From Chitinophagales bacterium (GTDB taxonomy: Bacteria > Bacteroidota > Bacteroidia > Chitinophagales > UBA2359), in contig JAEUUX010000056.1 of NCBI GenBank assembly GCA_016787295.1, positions 1 to 48,266 on the forward strand: DNA of 48,266 nt, written 5' to 3'. Position numbers and translations under genes: made by a program. The notes under the pieces are model-generated. The model had not been told where the DNA came from. It did not search any database and saw only the letters and a program-made list of their open reading frames with translations. Below are positions 10,000-19,124 of this stretch, one piece after another (within the stretch, counting starts at the first letter, position 1; every line of letters starts with the position of its first letter).

Positions 10000-10061
10000 C
10001 AGCCTCATTATAGGTTGCAAAAAAGACGACACATTGTCTTTCGACATCATCATACAAACCT

Positions 10062-10099
10062 CAAAGACGAGTAGACCAACTTAGGGTTACTCGTCTTTG
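10062..10099. terminator. Stem-loop between convergent alaS and hemB
   Basis: Perfect 12-bp arms (CAAAGACGAGTA at 10062-10073 and its complement at 10088-10099) lie in the 127-bp gap between the two convergent genes. It probably terminates transcription from both sides, although neither side has a long T-run. Confidence 0.6.
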
Positions 10100-10126
10100 G
10101 TTGGTTTACAAAAAGGCTGTTATCAT

Positions 10127-11110
10127 TTATAGCCATTCTTGCAGTACAATATCTTTGGCATGATAGGTAATGATGATATTCGCACCTGCACGAGCAAAAG
10201 CATACATATTTTCCATCACCAAATTTTGTTCGTTAATCAATTGGTGTTGTGCAGCCAACTTGAGCATACTATATTCACCCGATACATTATAACACGCCAC
10301 CGGTAAATGGGTTTGTTGTCGCAATTGGTGGATAATGTCTAAATACGCCAAAGCAGGTTTTACCATCAACACATCTGCTCCTTCATTCTCGTCGAGCATG
10401 GCTTCGCGCATAGATTCGTTGGGATTGCGAAAATCCATTTGGTAGCCTTTTCGGTCTCCCTTTTGTGGAGCAGAATCGGCGGCTTCGCGAAAAGGGCCAT
10501 AATAAGCAGAGGCATATTTGATACTGTATGCCATCAGCGCCGTTTCGCTATAACCCGCATTATCCAATACATGACGAATATGCCCCACTCTACCGTCCAT
10601 CATATCGGACGGAGCCACCATGTCGGCTCCAGCTTGGGCGTGTGTTAGTGCCATTTTGCCCAACAAGACAACGCTTTCATCGTTCAAAATATGGTCGTGT
10701 GCCAATACGCCGCAATGTCCGTGTGTGGTATAAGCACAAACACAAACATCGGTAGCCACATAAAGGTCGTTGCCAAAAGTGGCTTTGAGCAAACGAAGGG
10801 CTGTAGGCACAGCGCTATTGTCGTTATAGGCACTATCTGCCATATCGCTTTTGGTATCGCCCACACCAAAAAGCAAAATTTTGTTGATGCCACGCTTGAG
10901 CAAAGGTTCTATGTCACGTACCAACGTATCAGGTGAAAAATGGTCGATGCCCGGCATGGCAGCAATAGGATTTTGTATGCCTTTGCCTTTCATCACAAAA
11001 TAGGGATACATCAACATGTCTTTGGATAGGTGTGTTTCGGCAACCATGTTGCGCACAATGCTGTTTTTTCGCAAACGGCGCGGACGATGCAGTAGGTGTA
11101 AATTGGTCAT
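10127..11110 (-). CDS. hemB: Porphobilinogen synthase (delta-aminolevulinic acid dehydratase)
   Basis: A 327-residue enzyme that condenses two 5-aminolevulinate molecules to porphobilinogen in tetrapyrrole synthesis. The two Schiff-base lysines are visible: K198 in AYSIKYASAYYGPFRE and K251 in DVLMVKPALAYLD. DVCVCAYTTHGHCG has the three cysteines (C123, C125, C133) of the zinc-dependent class. The Arg-rich N-terminus RPRRLRKNSIVRNMV is also typical. Length is standard and nothing looks odd. It is transcribed convergently with alaS and divergently from an apparently orphan promoter at 11284-11315. Confidence 0.97.
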   Translation of the reverse strand: MTNLHLLHRPRRLRKNSIVRNMVAETHLSKDMLMYPYFVMKGKGIQNPIAAMPGIDHFSPDTLVRDIEPLLKRGINKILLFGVGDTKSDMADSAYNDNSAVPTALRLLKATFGNDLYVATDVCVCAYTTHGHCGVLAHDHILNDESVVLLGKMALTHAQAGADMVAPSDMMDGRVGHIRHVLDNAGYSETALMAYSIKYASAYYGPFREAADSAPQKGDRKGYQMDFRNPNESMREAMLDENEGADVLMVKPALAYLDIIHQLRQQTHLPVACYNVSGEYSMLKLAAQHQLINEQNLVMENMYAFARAGANIIITYHAKDIVLQEWL

Positions 11111-11283
11111 AATTAAGATATGGTTTTGTAGGTGTATGGGGTTAATATCGTGTATTTTTGCGATTCCACAAATGACGCGTGCAATGTGCTGTTATGCCAA
11201 TAATACTTGTATTCTTACTTGTTTTGCTACCAAATCGCTTAGGTTTTTTGGGGCGAAATTTCGGATAAACGGCTTTTTTTTTA

Positions 11284-11315
11284 TTTGGTTTTTATTTGCC
11301 CTTATGCTAACTTTG
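11284..11315 (+). promoter_or_regulatory. Orphan consensus promoter pointing into the 3' end of the M43 protease gene
   Basis: TTTG at 11284-11287, 20 bp of spacer and TAACTTTG at 11308-11315 make a full Bacteroidota promoter on the + strand. No sense-strand gene lies downstream: the next annotated gene is on the opposite strand. A transcript would begin close to the inverted repeat at 11324-11363 and run antisense to the M43 protease gene. Confidence 0.45.
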
Positions 11316-11323
11316 CGAGCAAT

Positions 11324-11363
11324 ATTCGCCATTCATAACGATTTGAAGCGCTGAATGGCGAAT
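11324..11363. terminator. 12-bp stem-loop downstream of the M43 protease gene
   Basis: Perfect arms ATTCGCCATTCA (11324-11335) and TGAATGGCGAAT (11352-11363) sit 16 bp past the stop of the minus-strand protease gene. It is a reasonable terminator for that gene, and also the first structure of any RNA made from the + strand promoter just upstream. Confidence 0.55.
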
Positions 11364-11378
11364 AAAGATAAAAAATTG

Positions 11379-13535
11379 TTATTGTTTAACGATTTTTTGA
11401 CTAAACACCACATTACCAATGTGAATTTGGGCTACATATACCCCAACACTCGGCAATTGTTGGTCGGTGAGAGTATAATCATAGCTGCCATTATGTTGTT
11501 TTTGCACTTGTTCCCACACTTGTTTGCCAACTGCATCATAGATAGTAATGCGAATGTCGCTCGTTGTGGGAGCATAACAATGGATTTGGGTGCTTTGGTC
11601 AAATGGATTGGGAGCGATATGCAGATAAGGTTTGGGGGCTGCAACAGTATTGTTACCAACTGCCCAAGCGTGAATATTGATATCGTCAATATAAAGGTTG
11701 TTTTCGAAGTGCGAACGATTGCGGAACACAACACGCACATTACCCAAATTGGTGTATGGCTGTAGTTCGATAGTTTCCATTCGCCATTGTGAGGCAGTGG
11801 GCGTAAATACGTTGGTAGTATTGTTGGCGGTGGCTAAATCGGAACTGTATTTGTTGTATAACAAAACAGGTTCACCACCACAAGTAGGTTGCAACCACAC
11901 TTGCAAAGTATCCCAAGTATTGCCTGCTGTTCCTGCTGCTGTATAGCTGGCGTAGGCTACCTGAAAATCGAGCGTAGCTCCTTGCAAAGAAGTAAGGTCA
12001 ATAGGAGGCGAGATAAAATCGTCATAAACGCCGCTATCTGCATTACCTGCTGTGTCGTAGTCATAGTTATTAATGTATACAGAGGCATTACCTGTTTTCT
12101 TAGCTGCTGTGGTGCGCTCCCACGTGATTCCGCCGTCAGGATTCGCCACTTCCCAACCGTTGGACGGAAAAGCAACGGTCTCGATACCTTGCAATAAAGG
12201 CACACTAACAGGTGTGGCATCGATAATCTGAAAATCAATTTCCCAATCGTCGTTAATATTGTTGGGATCAGCAATGTTGTTGGGCAGTTCGGTATAAGCT
12301 CTAATGGTGTGTGTGCCAATAGTAACAGTTGTTTCGGGTAGCACCACATCGGTTGTAGCCTCAGCAGCCAAATTGCCTGTCCAAGCAAAGCTAAGTGGTG
12401 TTCCATTATCTATAGTATACTTCACCAAAACGCTTGTAAGAGGTTCGCTACCAAAGTTTTTGAGGCGAATGGTAGGATAGATAGTTGTTTCGCAGGCATT
12501 GCCTTCGGGTGACCAAATTTTATCAACACCAGCATCTTGGGCATACACAATAGGCGACGAACAAGCCGTAGATTGGGCTAAAATACTCCAATACTGCTCA
12601 AACATATTAGTCATACGTTGGGCTTGTAGGCGAGTGAACATATTGAGGCAATCATCATCGGAATAGTCCATATAGTTCATAAACATGATGCCGTTGCCTG
12701 TGGTGGTGCAGTTGTCCAATTCGGGGAAAGTGCCACAACCTGATGTAGCATCGCCTTGATTAGGTGTATCGGTTACTTGGTCGGAGCCGCTACAAGCACC
12801 GCCATCATCGCCCCAAATGTGGTATAAGCCAAAGCAGTGACCAATTTCGTGCGAGGCAGTACGTCCGAGTCCAAAAGGTGCTTGAGCTGTTCCCATATCT
12901 CCAAAAGCAGTATAGTTGATAACCACACCGTAGGTATCTTCGTTGGGGTCGTCGGGAAATTGGGCATAACCCAACAAACCAAAGCCAAGGTCTCCTACCC
13001 AAATATTAAAATAACGTGTAGGATCCCAAGCATCGGCACCACCTGTAGCAGCAGATTTGATTTGGTCGTTACCACCAAAAGTAGTAGTTGTGGTCTGAAC
13101 GCGATGGATACCATTAGAGGGATTACCTTCGGGGTCTTGTTGTGCCATACAAAACTGAAAATCGGTGGCAGAAGCAATAGTTTTAAATGCCTGCGGAATA
13201 TTCACCGTGTCGGCATTGAGGAGAGCAAAATCGGCGTTTAATACCTCTATTTGCGAAAGCACTTGAGCATCGGAGATATTTTCGGCATTAGTGTTCCACA
13301 AAACATGCACCACAACAGGAATGGTATAAAGATCACGTGTGGGCGTGTGGGTATTGTGCTGCAATGCGGTAGCGGCTCGTTGGTCATTCCATTGGCGTAC
13401 TTTTGCCAATTTAGGGTTTTGTTCCACTTTTTGTTGCCAACGTTCCATAGTACCGCATGTGCGTTGTGCAAAAACCATAGATTCGCAATTCCAAGTGAAA
13501 GCAAGAACTGCGAGAAAAAAGTACCATTTTTTCAT
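11379..13535 (-). CDS. Secreted M43-family zinc metalloprotease with T9SS sorting domain
   Basis: The 718-residue protein has a signal peptide (cleavage near MVFAQ), a short propeptide and a metzincin catalytic domain at about 70-315. The zinc motif HEIGHCFGLYH (H229, E230, H233, H239) and the Met-turn MNYMDYS define the M43 cytophagalysin/pappalysin family. Conserved cysteines flank them (GACSGSDQVTDTPNQ...CGTFPELDNC). A CARDB-like beta-domain (about 340-440) and a jelly-roll, MAM-like domain (about 450-635) follow. The tail from about 640, with NPF, ITIYDAVGKQVW and VAQIHIGNVVFSQKIVKQ, is a T9SS type A sorting domain. Likely an outer-surface or extracellular protease used on protein substrates. 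The catalytic residues are intact. Confidence 0.93.
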   Translation of the reverse strand: MKKWYFFLAVLAFTWNCESMVFAQRTCGTMERWQQKVEQNPKLAKVRQWNDQRAATALQHNTHTPTRDLYTIPVVVHVLWNTNAENISDAQVLSQIEVLNADFALLNADTVNIPQAFKTIASATDFQFCMAQQDPEGNPSNGIHRVQTTTTTFGGNDQIKSAATGGADAWDPTRYFNIWVGDLGFGLLGYAQFPDDPNEDTYGVVINYTAFGDMGTAQAPFGLGRTASHEIGHCFGLYHIWGDDGGACSGSDQVTDTPNQGDATSGCGTFPELDNCTTTGNGIMFMNYMDYSDDDCLNMFTRLQAQRMTNMFEQYWSILAQSTACSSPIVYAQDAGVDKIWSPEGNACETTIYPTIRLKNFGSEPLTSVLVKYTIDNGTPLSFAWTGNLAAEATTDVVLPETTVTIGTHTIRAYTELPNNIADPNNINDDWEIDFQIIDATPVSVPLLQGIETVAFPSNGWEVANPDGGITWERTTAAKKTGNASVYINNYDYDTAGNADSGVYDDFISPPIDLTSLQGATLDFQVAYASYTAAGTAGNTWDTLQVWLQPTCGGEPVLLYNKYSSDLATANNTTNVFTPTASQWRMETIELQPYTNLGNVRVVFRNRSHFENNLYIDDINIHAWAVGNNTVAAPKPYLHIAPNPFDQSTQIHCYAPTTSDIRITIYDAVGKQVWEQVQKQHNGSYDYTLTDQQLPSVGVYVAQIHIGNVVFSQKIVKQ

Positions 13536-13579
13536 ACAATTTTAGGTAATTGGGTAATCAATATTTGTTTATGTAGTGT

Positions 13580-14689
13580 CTAAAATCGCAATTTTGTAGA
13601 AGATTGTTTTCCTGTGGTGGTGTGACAATACTCTTGTAGGGCAGCAATTTGATTAGGCGTTCCCAAAGCAATTAGGCACATATCAGACTCTAAAATAAGG
13701 TCTAAGGAAGGATTGATGATATAACGTCCGTCCGGCATTTTCACACCAATAAGGTTAGCCCCCGTTCGAGCAACAATATCCAACTCGCGCAACGTTTTGG
13801 GCATTTTTTTGTTAGAAATATCATCAAAACTAAGTTGTTCGAAGCTAATGCTGTGGTGGGTTTCGTTGGAGATGATCCTAAAAAATTCTACCACATCGGG
13901 TTTGGTTGTGAGTGATGCCATATAGAATCCGCCAATGGTTTCAGGTGTAATAACTTCGTTGGCTCCTGCCAAATGTAGTTTCGTTTCAGATTTGGCAGAG
14001 CTGGCACGACTAACAATTTTTAGTTTTGGATTCATTTGGCGCGCCGATAAAACGACAAACAAATTGGCAACATCATCGGGAAGACAAGCAATTAAAGCAC
14101 GGGCTTTGTGAATACCTGCCTCCTCTAAAGCCTCATCATGAGTGGCATCTTCTTGAATAAAAGTTATATCGGCTAATTTCAGTTCTTCTATGGTTGCCTC
14201 AGAGCGTTCAATAACCACAAAAGGTAATTTGTGATGCAAAAAATACTCACACACTTCGCGCCCATAACGCCCATAGCCACAAACGATTACATGATGTTCG
14301 AGTTCTGTAATTTTTTTTAACATGGTATAATGTTCCCAAAGTTTTCGGAAGTTGCCTTCTATCAAAAAACCAGATAATACCGAAATAGAATAGGCAAATA
14401 CTCCTAAATTGGTAATAATTAAAATTGCGGTGAATATCCGCCCCACATCGCTTAACGGGCGAACTTCCATAAAACCCACCGAAGCCAAGGTAATAATAGC
14501 CATATAAAACGCCTCTATAAAAGTATAGTCTTCTATGAAGATATAGCCAACAATACCTATGGTGAGGGTGAGTATTAATAGTAGAATACCTACATACAAA
14601 CGCTTTAAATATCCTACTACAATTTGGGTGCGTCTGTCTTTTATTCGCTGAAATAAAAGAATGTGTAAAATCTTTCCCTTTATAGTCAT
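13580..14689 (-). CDS. Two-helix potassium channel with RCK (TrkA-N/TrkA-C) domain, unusual filter
   Basis: The 369-residue protein has TM helices at about 32-52 and 84-110 around a pore loop, then a Rossmann RCK domain starting at HVIVCGYGRYGREV (about 130-145, GxGxxG) and a TrkA-C-like regulatory domain (about 250-355). Such proteins gate K+ flow by ligand or nucleotide binding. The pore loop reads TLASVGFMEVRPLS (67-80): the canonical T-V-G-Y/F-G signature is S-V-G-F-M here, with the last glycine replaced by Met74. Selectivity may therefore be altered, or the filter may be read differently. A -7 element lies at 14750-14757. The gene ends 44 bp upstream of the start of the M43 gene, and the two could be co-transcribed. 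Confidence 0.85.
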   Translation of the reverse strand: MTIKGKILHILLFQRIKDRRTQIVVGYLKRLYVGILLLILTLTIGIVGYIFIEDYTFIEAFYMAIITLASVGFMEVRPLSDVGRIFTAILIITNLGVFAYSISVLSGFLIEGNFRKLWEHYTMLKKITELEHHVIVCGYGRYGREVCEYFLHHKLPFVVIERSEATIEELKLADITFIQEDATHDEALEEAGIHKARALIACLPDDVANLFVVLSARQMNPKLKIVSRASSAKSETKLHLAGANEVITPETIGGFYMASLTTKPDVVEFFRIISNETHHSISFEQLSFDDISNKKMPKTLRELDIVARTGANLIGVKMPDGRYIINPSLDLILESDMCLIALGTPNQIAALQEYCHTTTGKQSSTKLRF

Positions 14690-14749
14690 ATCGACAAGTG
14701 TTTGAGAGGGTTTCGCAAGTTCGTTATATTAGACCAACAAAACATCGAG

Positions 14750-14757
14750 CAAAGGTA
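14750..14757 (-). promoter_or_regulatory. Putative -7 promoter element for the potassium channel gene
   Basis: TACCTTTG on the minus strand, 60 bp upstream of the channel ATG. No TTTG at 19-20 bp spacing was found. Confidence 0.45.
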
Positions 14758-14932
14758 CAACTTTATTGGCAAAAAACACTACTTTCGCACAAGAAAAGTA
14801 TGTTTTGAGTTTGTTTTGTTTGGTTATGTCAAAAAAAAGCGCAACTTTTGTAGCGATTTTTTGCCTAACAATATAGACAGCCTGATAGATACCCTAAATT
14901 TTACTTAAAAAAATATCCCCAAATGTAATAGC

Positions 14933-15583
14933 ATGAAAAAATTAGACCTCAAAAAACTAAAATACGATACCGACCATGTAATAGCCTATTTCGGTATAAA
15001 AAAAGACCGACAATGCGTCTTGTTAGACGAATGGTTACAAGTAACTATAGATAACGGCTATACTTTACCGCCACCATTAGAAAAACAACGGCAAAAATTG
15101 GCGTGGGAGGGTGATATGTGGAATGAAGAAGAACTGAAAATGCACTTCCTTTCATTTGTGTTCTTTTTTGCTGATTTTGAAGTACCCGACAAAGCCAAAC
15201 TTTTTTATGAACGCCCACTATCTGGTATGGTGCAAGACATTCCTTTATCGGTGATTTGTGATGCCATGTTAGCAACACCCTTGGGCATTAACACACCCAA
15301 AATTCCTTACTTTTTTCTACAAGAATTCAAAAAAGGCAAAAAATCCCAAGACGATGCCGAAGGACAAATGTTAGTGGCAATGCTCTTGGCACAAGAACAA
15401 AACAACCACCAACAAGCCGTCTATGGTTGTTATCTACAAGGAAAATATTGGCACTTCACCACTTTGTTAGACCAACACTATTGCATAAGCCATTCTTATG
15501 ATGCCACAAAAACCGAAGATTTAATGCAAATTATTTACATCTTACGCCATTTGACCCAAATCGTTACTACCCTCAATAATTGA
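14933..15583 (+). CDS. Unknown protein with a PD-(D/E)XK-like core
   Basis: A 216-residue soluble protein with no signal peptide or membrane segment. I do not recognise a named family. The stretch SVICDAMLATPLG (about 106-118), followed by PYFFLQEFKKGK (about 125-136), has the D...(D/E)xK spacing of PD-(D/E)XK nuclease-fold proteins (D110, E131, K133, with Q145 downstream), in hydrophobic beta-strand context. The later VYGCYLQGKYWHF looks like a further core strand. The same fold also occurs in non-cutting proteins, so nuclease activity is inference. It is transcribed divergently from the channel gene and stands alone among unrelated genes. Confidence 0.75.
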   Translation: MKKLDLKKLKYDTDHVIAYFGIKKDRQCVLLDEWLQVTIDNGYTLPPPLEKQRQKLAWEGDMWNEEELKMHFLSFVFFFADFEVPDKAKLFYERPLSGMVQDIPLSVICDAMLATPLGINTPKIPYFFLQEFKKGKKSQDDAEGQMLVAMLLAQEQNNHQQAVYGCYLQGKYWHFTTLLDQHYCISHSYDATKTEDLMQIIYILRHLTQIVTTLNN

Positions 15584-15661
15584 AAAAAACAGACAATACG
15601 CTCCCTCAAAAAGCAGTTTTTGTCTTTCTATTGCCAAAAATTAACAAATTATTTACTTTTT

Positions 15662-15693
15662 TTTGCACAAAACAATAAAAACCCCTACTTTTA
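15662..15693 (+). promoter_or_regulatory. Promoter for the BNR-repeat T9SS protein
   Basis: TTTG (15662-15665), 20-bp spacer and TACTTTTA (15686-15693, close to TAnnTTTG) lie about 130 bp upstream of the ATG at 15823. The leader contains a small imperfect palindrome around CCCATAGCTATTGGG. Confidence 0.45.
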
Positions 15694-15822
15694 CGACGCA
15701 ATTAAGGACAGCAAGTTTTAATAGCTGCCCAAACTTCTTAGCCTAAATGCTATTTCAATAAAATACCCATAGCTATTGGGGAATAAGTAGTTTTTCCAAA
15801 ATAATCTTAAACAAAAAATACA

Positions 15823-18600
15823 ATGAAGAAAAAACTTTTACTACTTGGCTTAGTAGCTGCCTCTGCGATAGGTGCTTATCCTTTGTGGCAGCAATACAGT
15901 CGCCAACAGGCACAAGCAGAACGCATTGAACGCAATGCCGAATACGTGGAAGAAGAAGCACAGGAATGGGCAGGCGCACGCGACTATTTATGGCGCCGCA
16001 AAGCTAACCCCACCACTAACGCTATTGACCCCGCCGATGTATTTAACGCCCGCAAAAAAACTATGCAAAAAGCAGCAGAACGCGCAGGCGAATTAAATTG
16101 GGAATTCTTGGGTCCCAACGATGTCGGCGGACGTACTCGTACCATCATCGTAGACCGCAATAACTCTAACCATTTATTGGCTGCCAGTGTAGCAGGTGGT
16201 ATCTTTGTATCTTATGACGGAGGCTTAAATTGGTCTGACCACCCACAAAACACCCAAGAAGTAAACGGACAACCAATGTTCGAATCAATGGCGTTCTCTT
16301 GTGGCGTACAAGACCCCACCAATGGTGACATCTATCTCGGCACAGGCGAAGGATTCTACTACTACTTTGGACAAGGAGCAGGAGGCGTACCCGGCGAAGG
16401 TATTTACAAATCTACCGACGGCGGACAAACTTTCCGTTTGTTGCCAAGCACACGCCCTTCTAATGCCAATAATGCCAATGATGGTTGGGCAAGTATCAAT
16501 AAAATTACAGTGGCTCCCGATGGCACCATTTATGCAGGCACAGGAGGTACTGGAGGTACACTAAAAGTAAGTGAAGATGGTGGTGAAACTTGGACAACTG
16601 TACCCGGTGTGACAGGACAAGGTTTTGATGTAGTGGTTGCCAACAACGGAACAGTTCACGCCTTTGCGGGCGGTAGCTATTATCGCTCTACTGATGGCAA
16701 TACCTTCACGATGATGAGTGGCACACAAACAGGCAAATTACCCAATAGCGGCGCCCGTCGCCGTTTGGCTGTATCGCCCACCAATCCCAACAAGGTTTAT
16801 GCAGTATATGTTCTAAGCAATGAATGTACCGACAAAGTATATAGCACAGACAACGGTGGTGACTTCTGGTATGTTATTGGTGATGGAGACGAAAACTTCT
16901 TCGAACCAATGGGTAATAGCGTACAATGTCAAGGAGGATATGATTTAGCCATTGCTGTTGACCCCAACAACGAAAACCGTATTTTCTTGGCGGGTGTAAC
17001 CCTCTGGTCATGGTCTTCGACAGACAACTGGATGCAAATCGACAATTTGTTTGAAGATGCCAGCAACCCTTACTATGTCCACTCCGACAAACACGATGTT
17101 GTCTTTGACCCCAACAACCCTAACCGTATGTATGTCGTTTCGGACGGTGGTGTGAGTGTTAGTAATAATGCCTATTTAGCACAACCCACTTTCAAAACAA
17201 TGAACAAAAACTACAATATTACACAATTCTATAGTGTAGCTGCAAGTTTGGAAGGACGCGTTTTGGGAGGCACACAAGACAATGGTACACAATATGTTCG
17301 TTTCAATGGGATCAATGCCATGTTGTCTGCCAACGAAGTAAATGGTGGTGATGGTGGCTATGCCGAAATTTCGCACATCAATTCCAATGTCATGTTCGTA
17401 GGCAATCCGAATGGCGCACTGTATCGTTCGGCTAATGCAGGTGATGGTTTTGTAGTGCCTTTTGACGAAACAATTGACTGCCAACCGATGGTGGGTACTC
17501 CTCCTGCTTGTAGTGGTGACGGAGCTATTGATGGTGGAGCAGAATTTGTGACACCTTTTGCTTTGTGGGAAGATTTGGTAAAATACCAAACCACAAACCA
17601 AGTAGATGCTAAGTTGGCAACAGGTTCTACCAATGGCGAAATTTATTTTACCAAAAATCCTCTTGATGTAGGAACTATCCCCACTTGGATTAACCGTCCC
17701 AATGTCAATTTAGCAGAAAACAATACTACCAATGCTCCCTACAAATTTAGCAGCGGTGGCGTGAGTTGTGTGGGTTTCACCAAAGACGGCAATACCCTTT
17801 GGGCAGGTTCCGACAATGGTAAAGTGTATCGTTTGGGTAGCCTAAATACTACACCCACCAAAAAAGAAGTAACTGTTGACGCAGGACGCTATGTAACCAG
17901 CGTTGCACAAGGTGTAGTCTCTACCGAATTGATTGTGACTTTGGGTAACTATGGCGAGGCAGACAATATCTACCTTTCTACCAACGCCAATACCACTAAC
18001 CCCACTTTCACCTCTATCCAAGCCGACTTACCTCCGATGCCTATCTATGATGCCGTTGCTTTAACTGATGACCCCGACAAAATTTTGGCAGCTACCGAAA
18101 TGGGTGTATGGATGTATAGCCGTTCGACAGAAACATGGACTCCCGAATTGACCAATGTCGGCAATGTGCCTGTGTTCCGTATCCGCGAACAAGCTATGAA
18201 AACCGCCGGCTGTAATGTACTCTACATTGGCACACACGGTCGCGGTATGTATCGTTGTACCAAATATGCTAATCCCGATTTTGGTTGTGATACGACCTTG
18301 CCAAGTTTTGATGCAACAGGCAACAACAACGTGATGCCAAGTGCTTTGGCAATTAACGTATTCCCTAACCCTATCCACGAGGCTGCCAACGCAGTAGTGA
18401 GCCTTCCTGCCAACACAACTGCTACTATTACTATCTATAACCTCAAAGGACAAGTGGTGCGCAGCGTGAATATGGGCAAACGCGCAGCAGGCACACACCA
18501 AGTTCCGCTTAACTTTGGCAACCTGCCCGCTGGTTCTTATTTTGTAAACCTTACTACCTCCGATAATCAACAAATTGTGAGAAAAGTATTGGTGCAATAA
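15823..18600 (+). CDS. Secreted BNR/sortilin-like beta-propeller protein with T9SS sorting domain
   Basis: The 925-residue protein begins with a lysine-rich n-region and hydrophobic core (MKKKLLLLGLVAASAIGAYP), a signal peptide or anchor. An Ala/Glu-rich helical linker (about 25-85) follows, and then a beta-propeller (about 92-820) with repeated Asp-box motifs: SYDGGLNWS, STDGGQTF, SEDGGETW, STDGNTF and STDNGGDFW. This is the BNR / VPS10-sortilin-like architecture of many Bacteroidota exoproteins annotated as glycosyl hydrolases, usually without proven activity. The C-terminus (VFPNPIHEAANAV..., TIYNLKGQVV, GSYFVNLTT, VRKVLVQ) is a T9SS type A sorting domain. No sialidase catalytic set could be verified by eye. 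A strong hairpin terminator follows. Confidence 0.9.
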   Translation: MKKKLLLLGLVAASAIGAYPLWQQYSRQQAQAERIERNAEYVEEEAQEWAGARDYLWRRKANPTTNAIDPADVFNARKKTMQKAAERAGELNWEFLGPNDVGGRTRTIIVDRNNSNHLLAASVAGGIFVSYDGGLNWSDHPQNTQEVNGQPMFESMAFSCGVQDPTNGDIYLGTGEGFYYYFGQGAGGVPGEGIYKSTDGGQTFRLLPSTRPSNANNANDGWASINKITVAPDGTIYAGTGGTGGTLKVSEDGGETWTTVPGVTGQGFDVVVANNGTVHAFAGGSYYRSTDGNTFTMMSGTQTGKLPNSGARRRLAVSPTNPNKVYAVYVLSNECTDKVYSTDNGGDFWYVIGDGDENFFEPMGNSVQCQGGYDLAIAVDPNNENRIFLAGVTLWSWSSTDNWMQIDNLFEDASNPYYVHSDKHDVVFDPNNPNRMYVVSDGGVSVSNNAYLAQPTFKTMNKNYNITQFYSVAASLEGRVLGGTQDNGTQYVRFNGINAMLSANEVNGGDGGYAEISHINSNVMFVGNPNGALYRSANAGDGFVVPFDETIDCQPMVGTPPACSGDGAIDGGAEFVTPFALWEDLVKYQTTNQVDAKLATGSTNGEIYFTKNPLDVGTIPTWINRPNVNLAENNTTNAPYKFSSGGVSCVGFTKDGNTLWAGSDNGKVYRLGSLNTTPTKKEVTVDAGRYVTSVAQGVVSTELIVTLGNYGEADNIYLSTNANTTNPTFTSIQADLPPMPIYDAVALTDDPDKILAATEMGVWMYSRSTETWTPELTNVGNVPVFRIREQAMKTAGCNVLYIGTHGRGMYRCTKYANPDFGCDTTLPSFDATGNNNVMPSALAINVFPNPIHEAANAVVSLPANTTATITIYNLKGQVVRSVNMGKRAAGTHQVPLNFGNLPAGSYFVNLTTSDNQQIVRKVLVQ

Positions 18601-18653
18601 TGGCAAAGTGAGTTTTGCTCACACCTATCAAACTGCCACAATACTATTTATTG

Positions 18654-18691
18654 AAAAACGGCGAATGCTATCGTAGCATTCGCCGTTTTTT
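18654..18691 (+). terminator. Rho-independent terminator of the BNR-protein gene
   Basis: Arms of about 17 bp (AAAAACGGCGAATGCTA and its complement) around a 3-nt loop end in a run of T on the + strand, 54 bp after the stop codon. Confidence 0.85.
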
Positions 18692-18711
18692 TGTTGCCCT
18701 TTAGACCAAAT

Positions 18712-19108
18712 TTTGATAGCGACATTATTAAGTGGTATTTCTGAAAATAGCAACGATAAGAAAGTATTTAAATAAACCCTGAAAGGGTGATAGGTTTATA
18801 GCAAAAAAAACGGAACAAAAAAAGCATAAACCCCGACGGGGTGAAATGATGTCATGTTTTGTCGAATAATGTGTCACCCCATCGGGGTTTATGTTAATTA
18901 TTCTATTGTTTCTGGGCTATAAACGTGTCACCCCATCGGGGTTTTTATTATTTTGAGCTAGTAATATTGTCAGTTAATCGGTTTGTTTGGATAATAACAA
19001 ATAACACCTTGATAAGGTACTTATCAGATTATCATTATCAAATATCAGGTATTTGTCATTTTTTTAGAACAACACAAGCTAAAACTACTTGATAATGTCG
19101 TTATCAAA
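18712..19108. repeat. MITE-like dispersed repeat, copy 1 (397 bp)
   Basis: A non-coding element between two convergent genes. Its ends are imperfect 25-bp terminal inverted repeats, 18712-18736 (starts TTTGATAGCGACATTATTAA) and 19084-19108, agreeing at 22 of 25 positions, and all three differences are transitions. Internally it has four short G/C palindromes of the kind ACCCCGACGGGGT or CACCCCATCGGGG, plus ACCCTGAAAGGGT. A second copy at 47352-47750 is close to identical over the whole length with small indels. No transposase is encoded, so any mobility would be in trans. A clear target-site duplication was not found. Confidence 0.8.
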
Positions 19109-19124
19109 TTCTTCTGCCATAAAA

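Noticed and set aside
11173-11352. 60-codon + strand frame between hemB and the protease gene
   Set aside because: Cys/Phe-rich translation of an AT-rich spacer. It has no ribosome-binding context, is crossed by a promoter and ends inside a hairpin. Not supportable as a gene.
11355-11765. 136-codon + strand frame just after the orphan promoter at 11284-11315
   Set aside because: It overlaps, antisense, the conserved T9SS tail of the M43 protease. Its sequence has no protein-like features and its ATG lies inside the hairpin arm.
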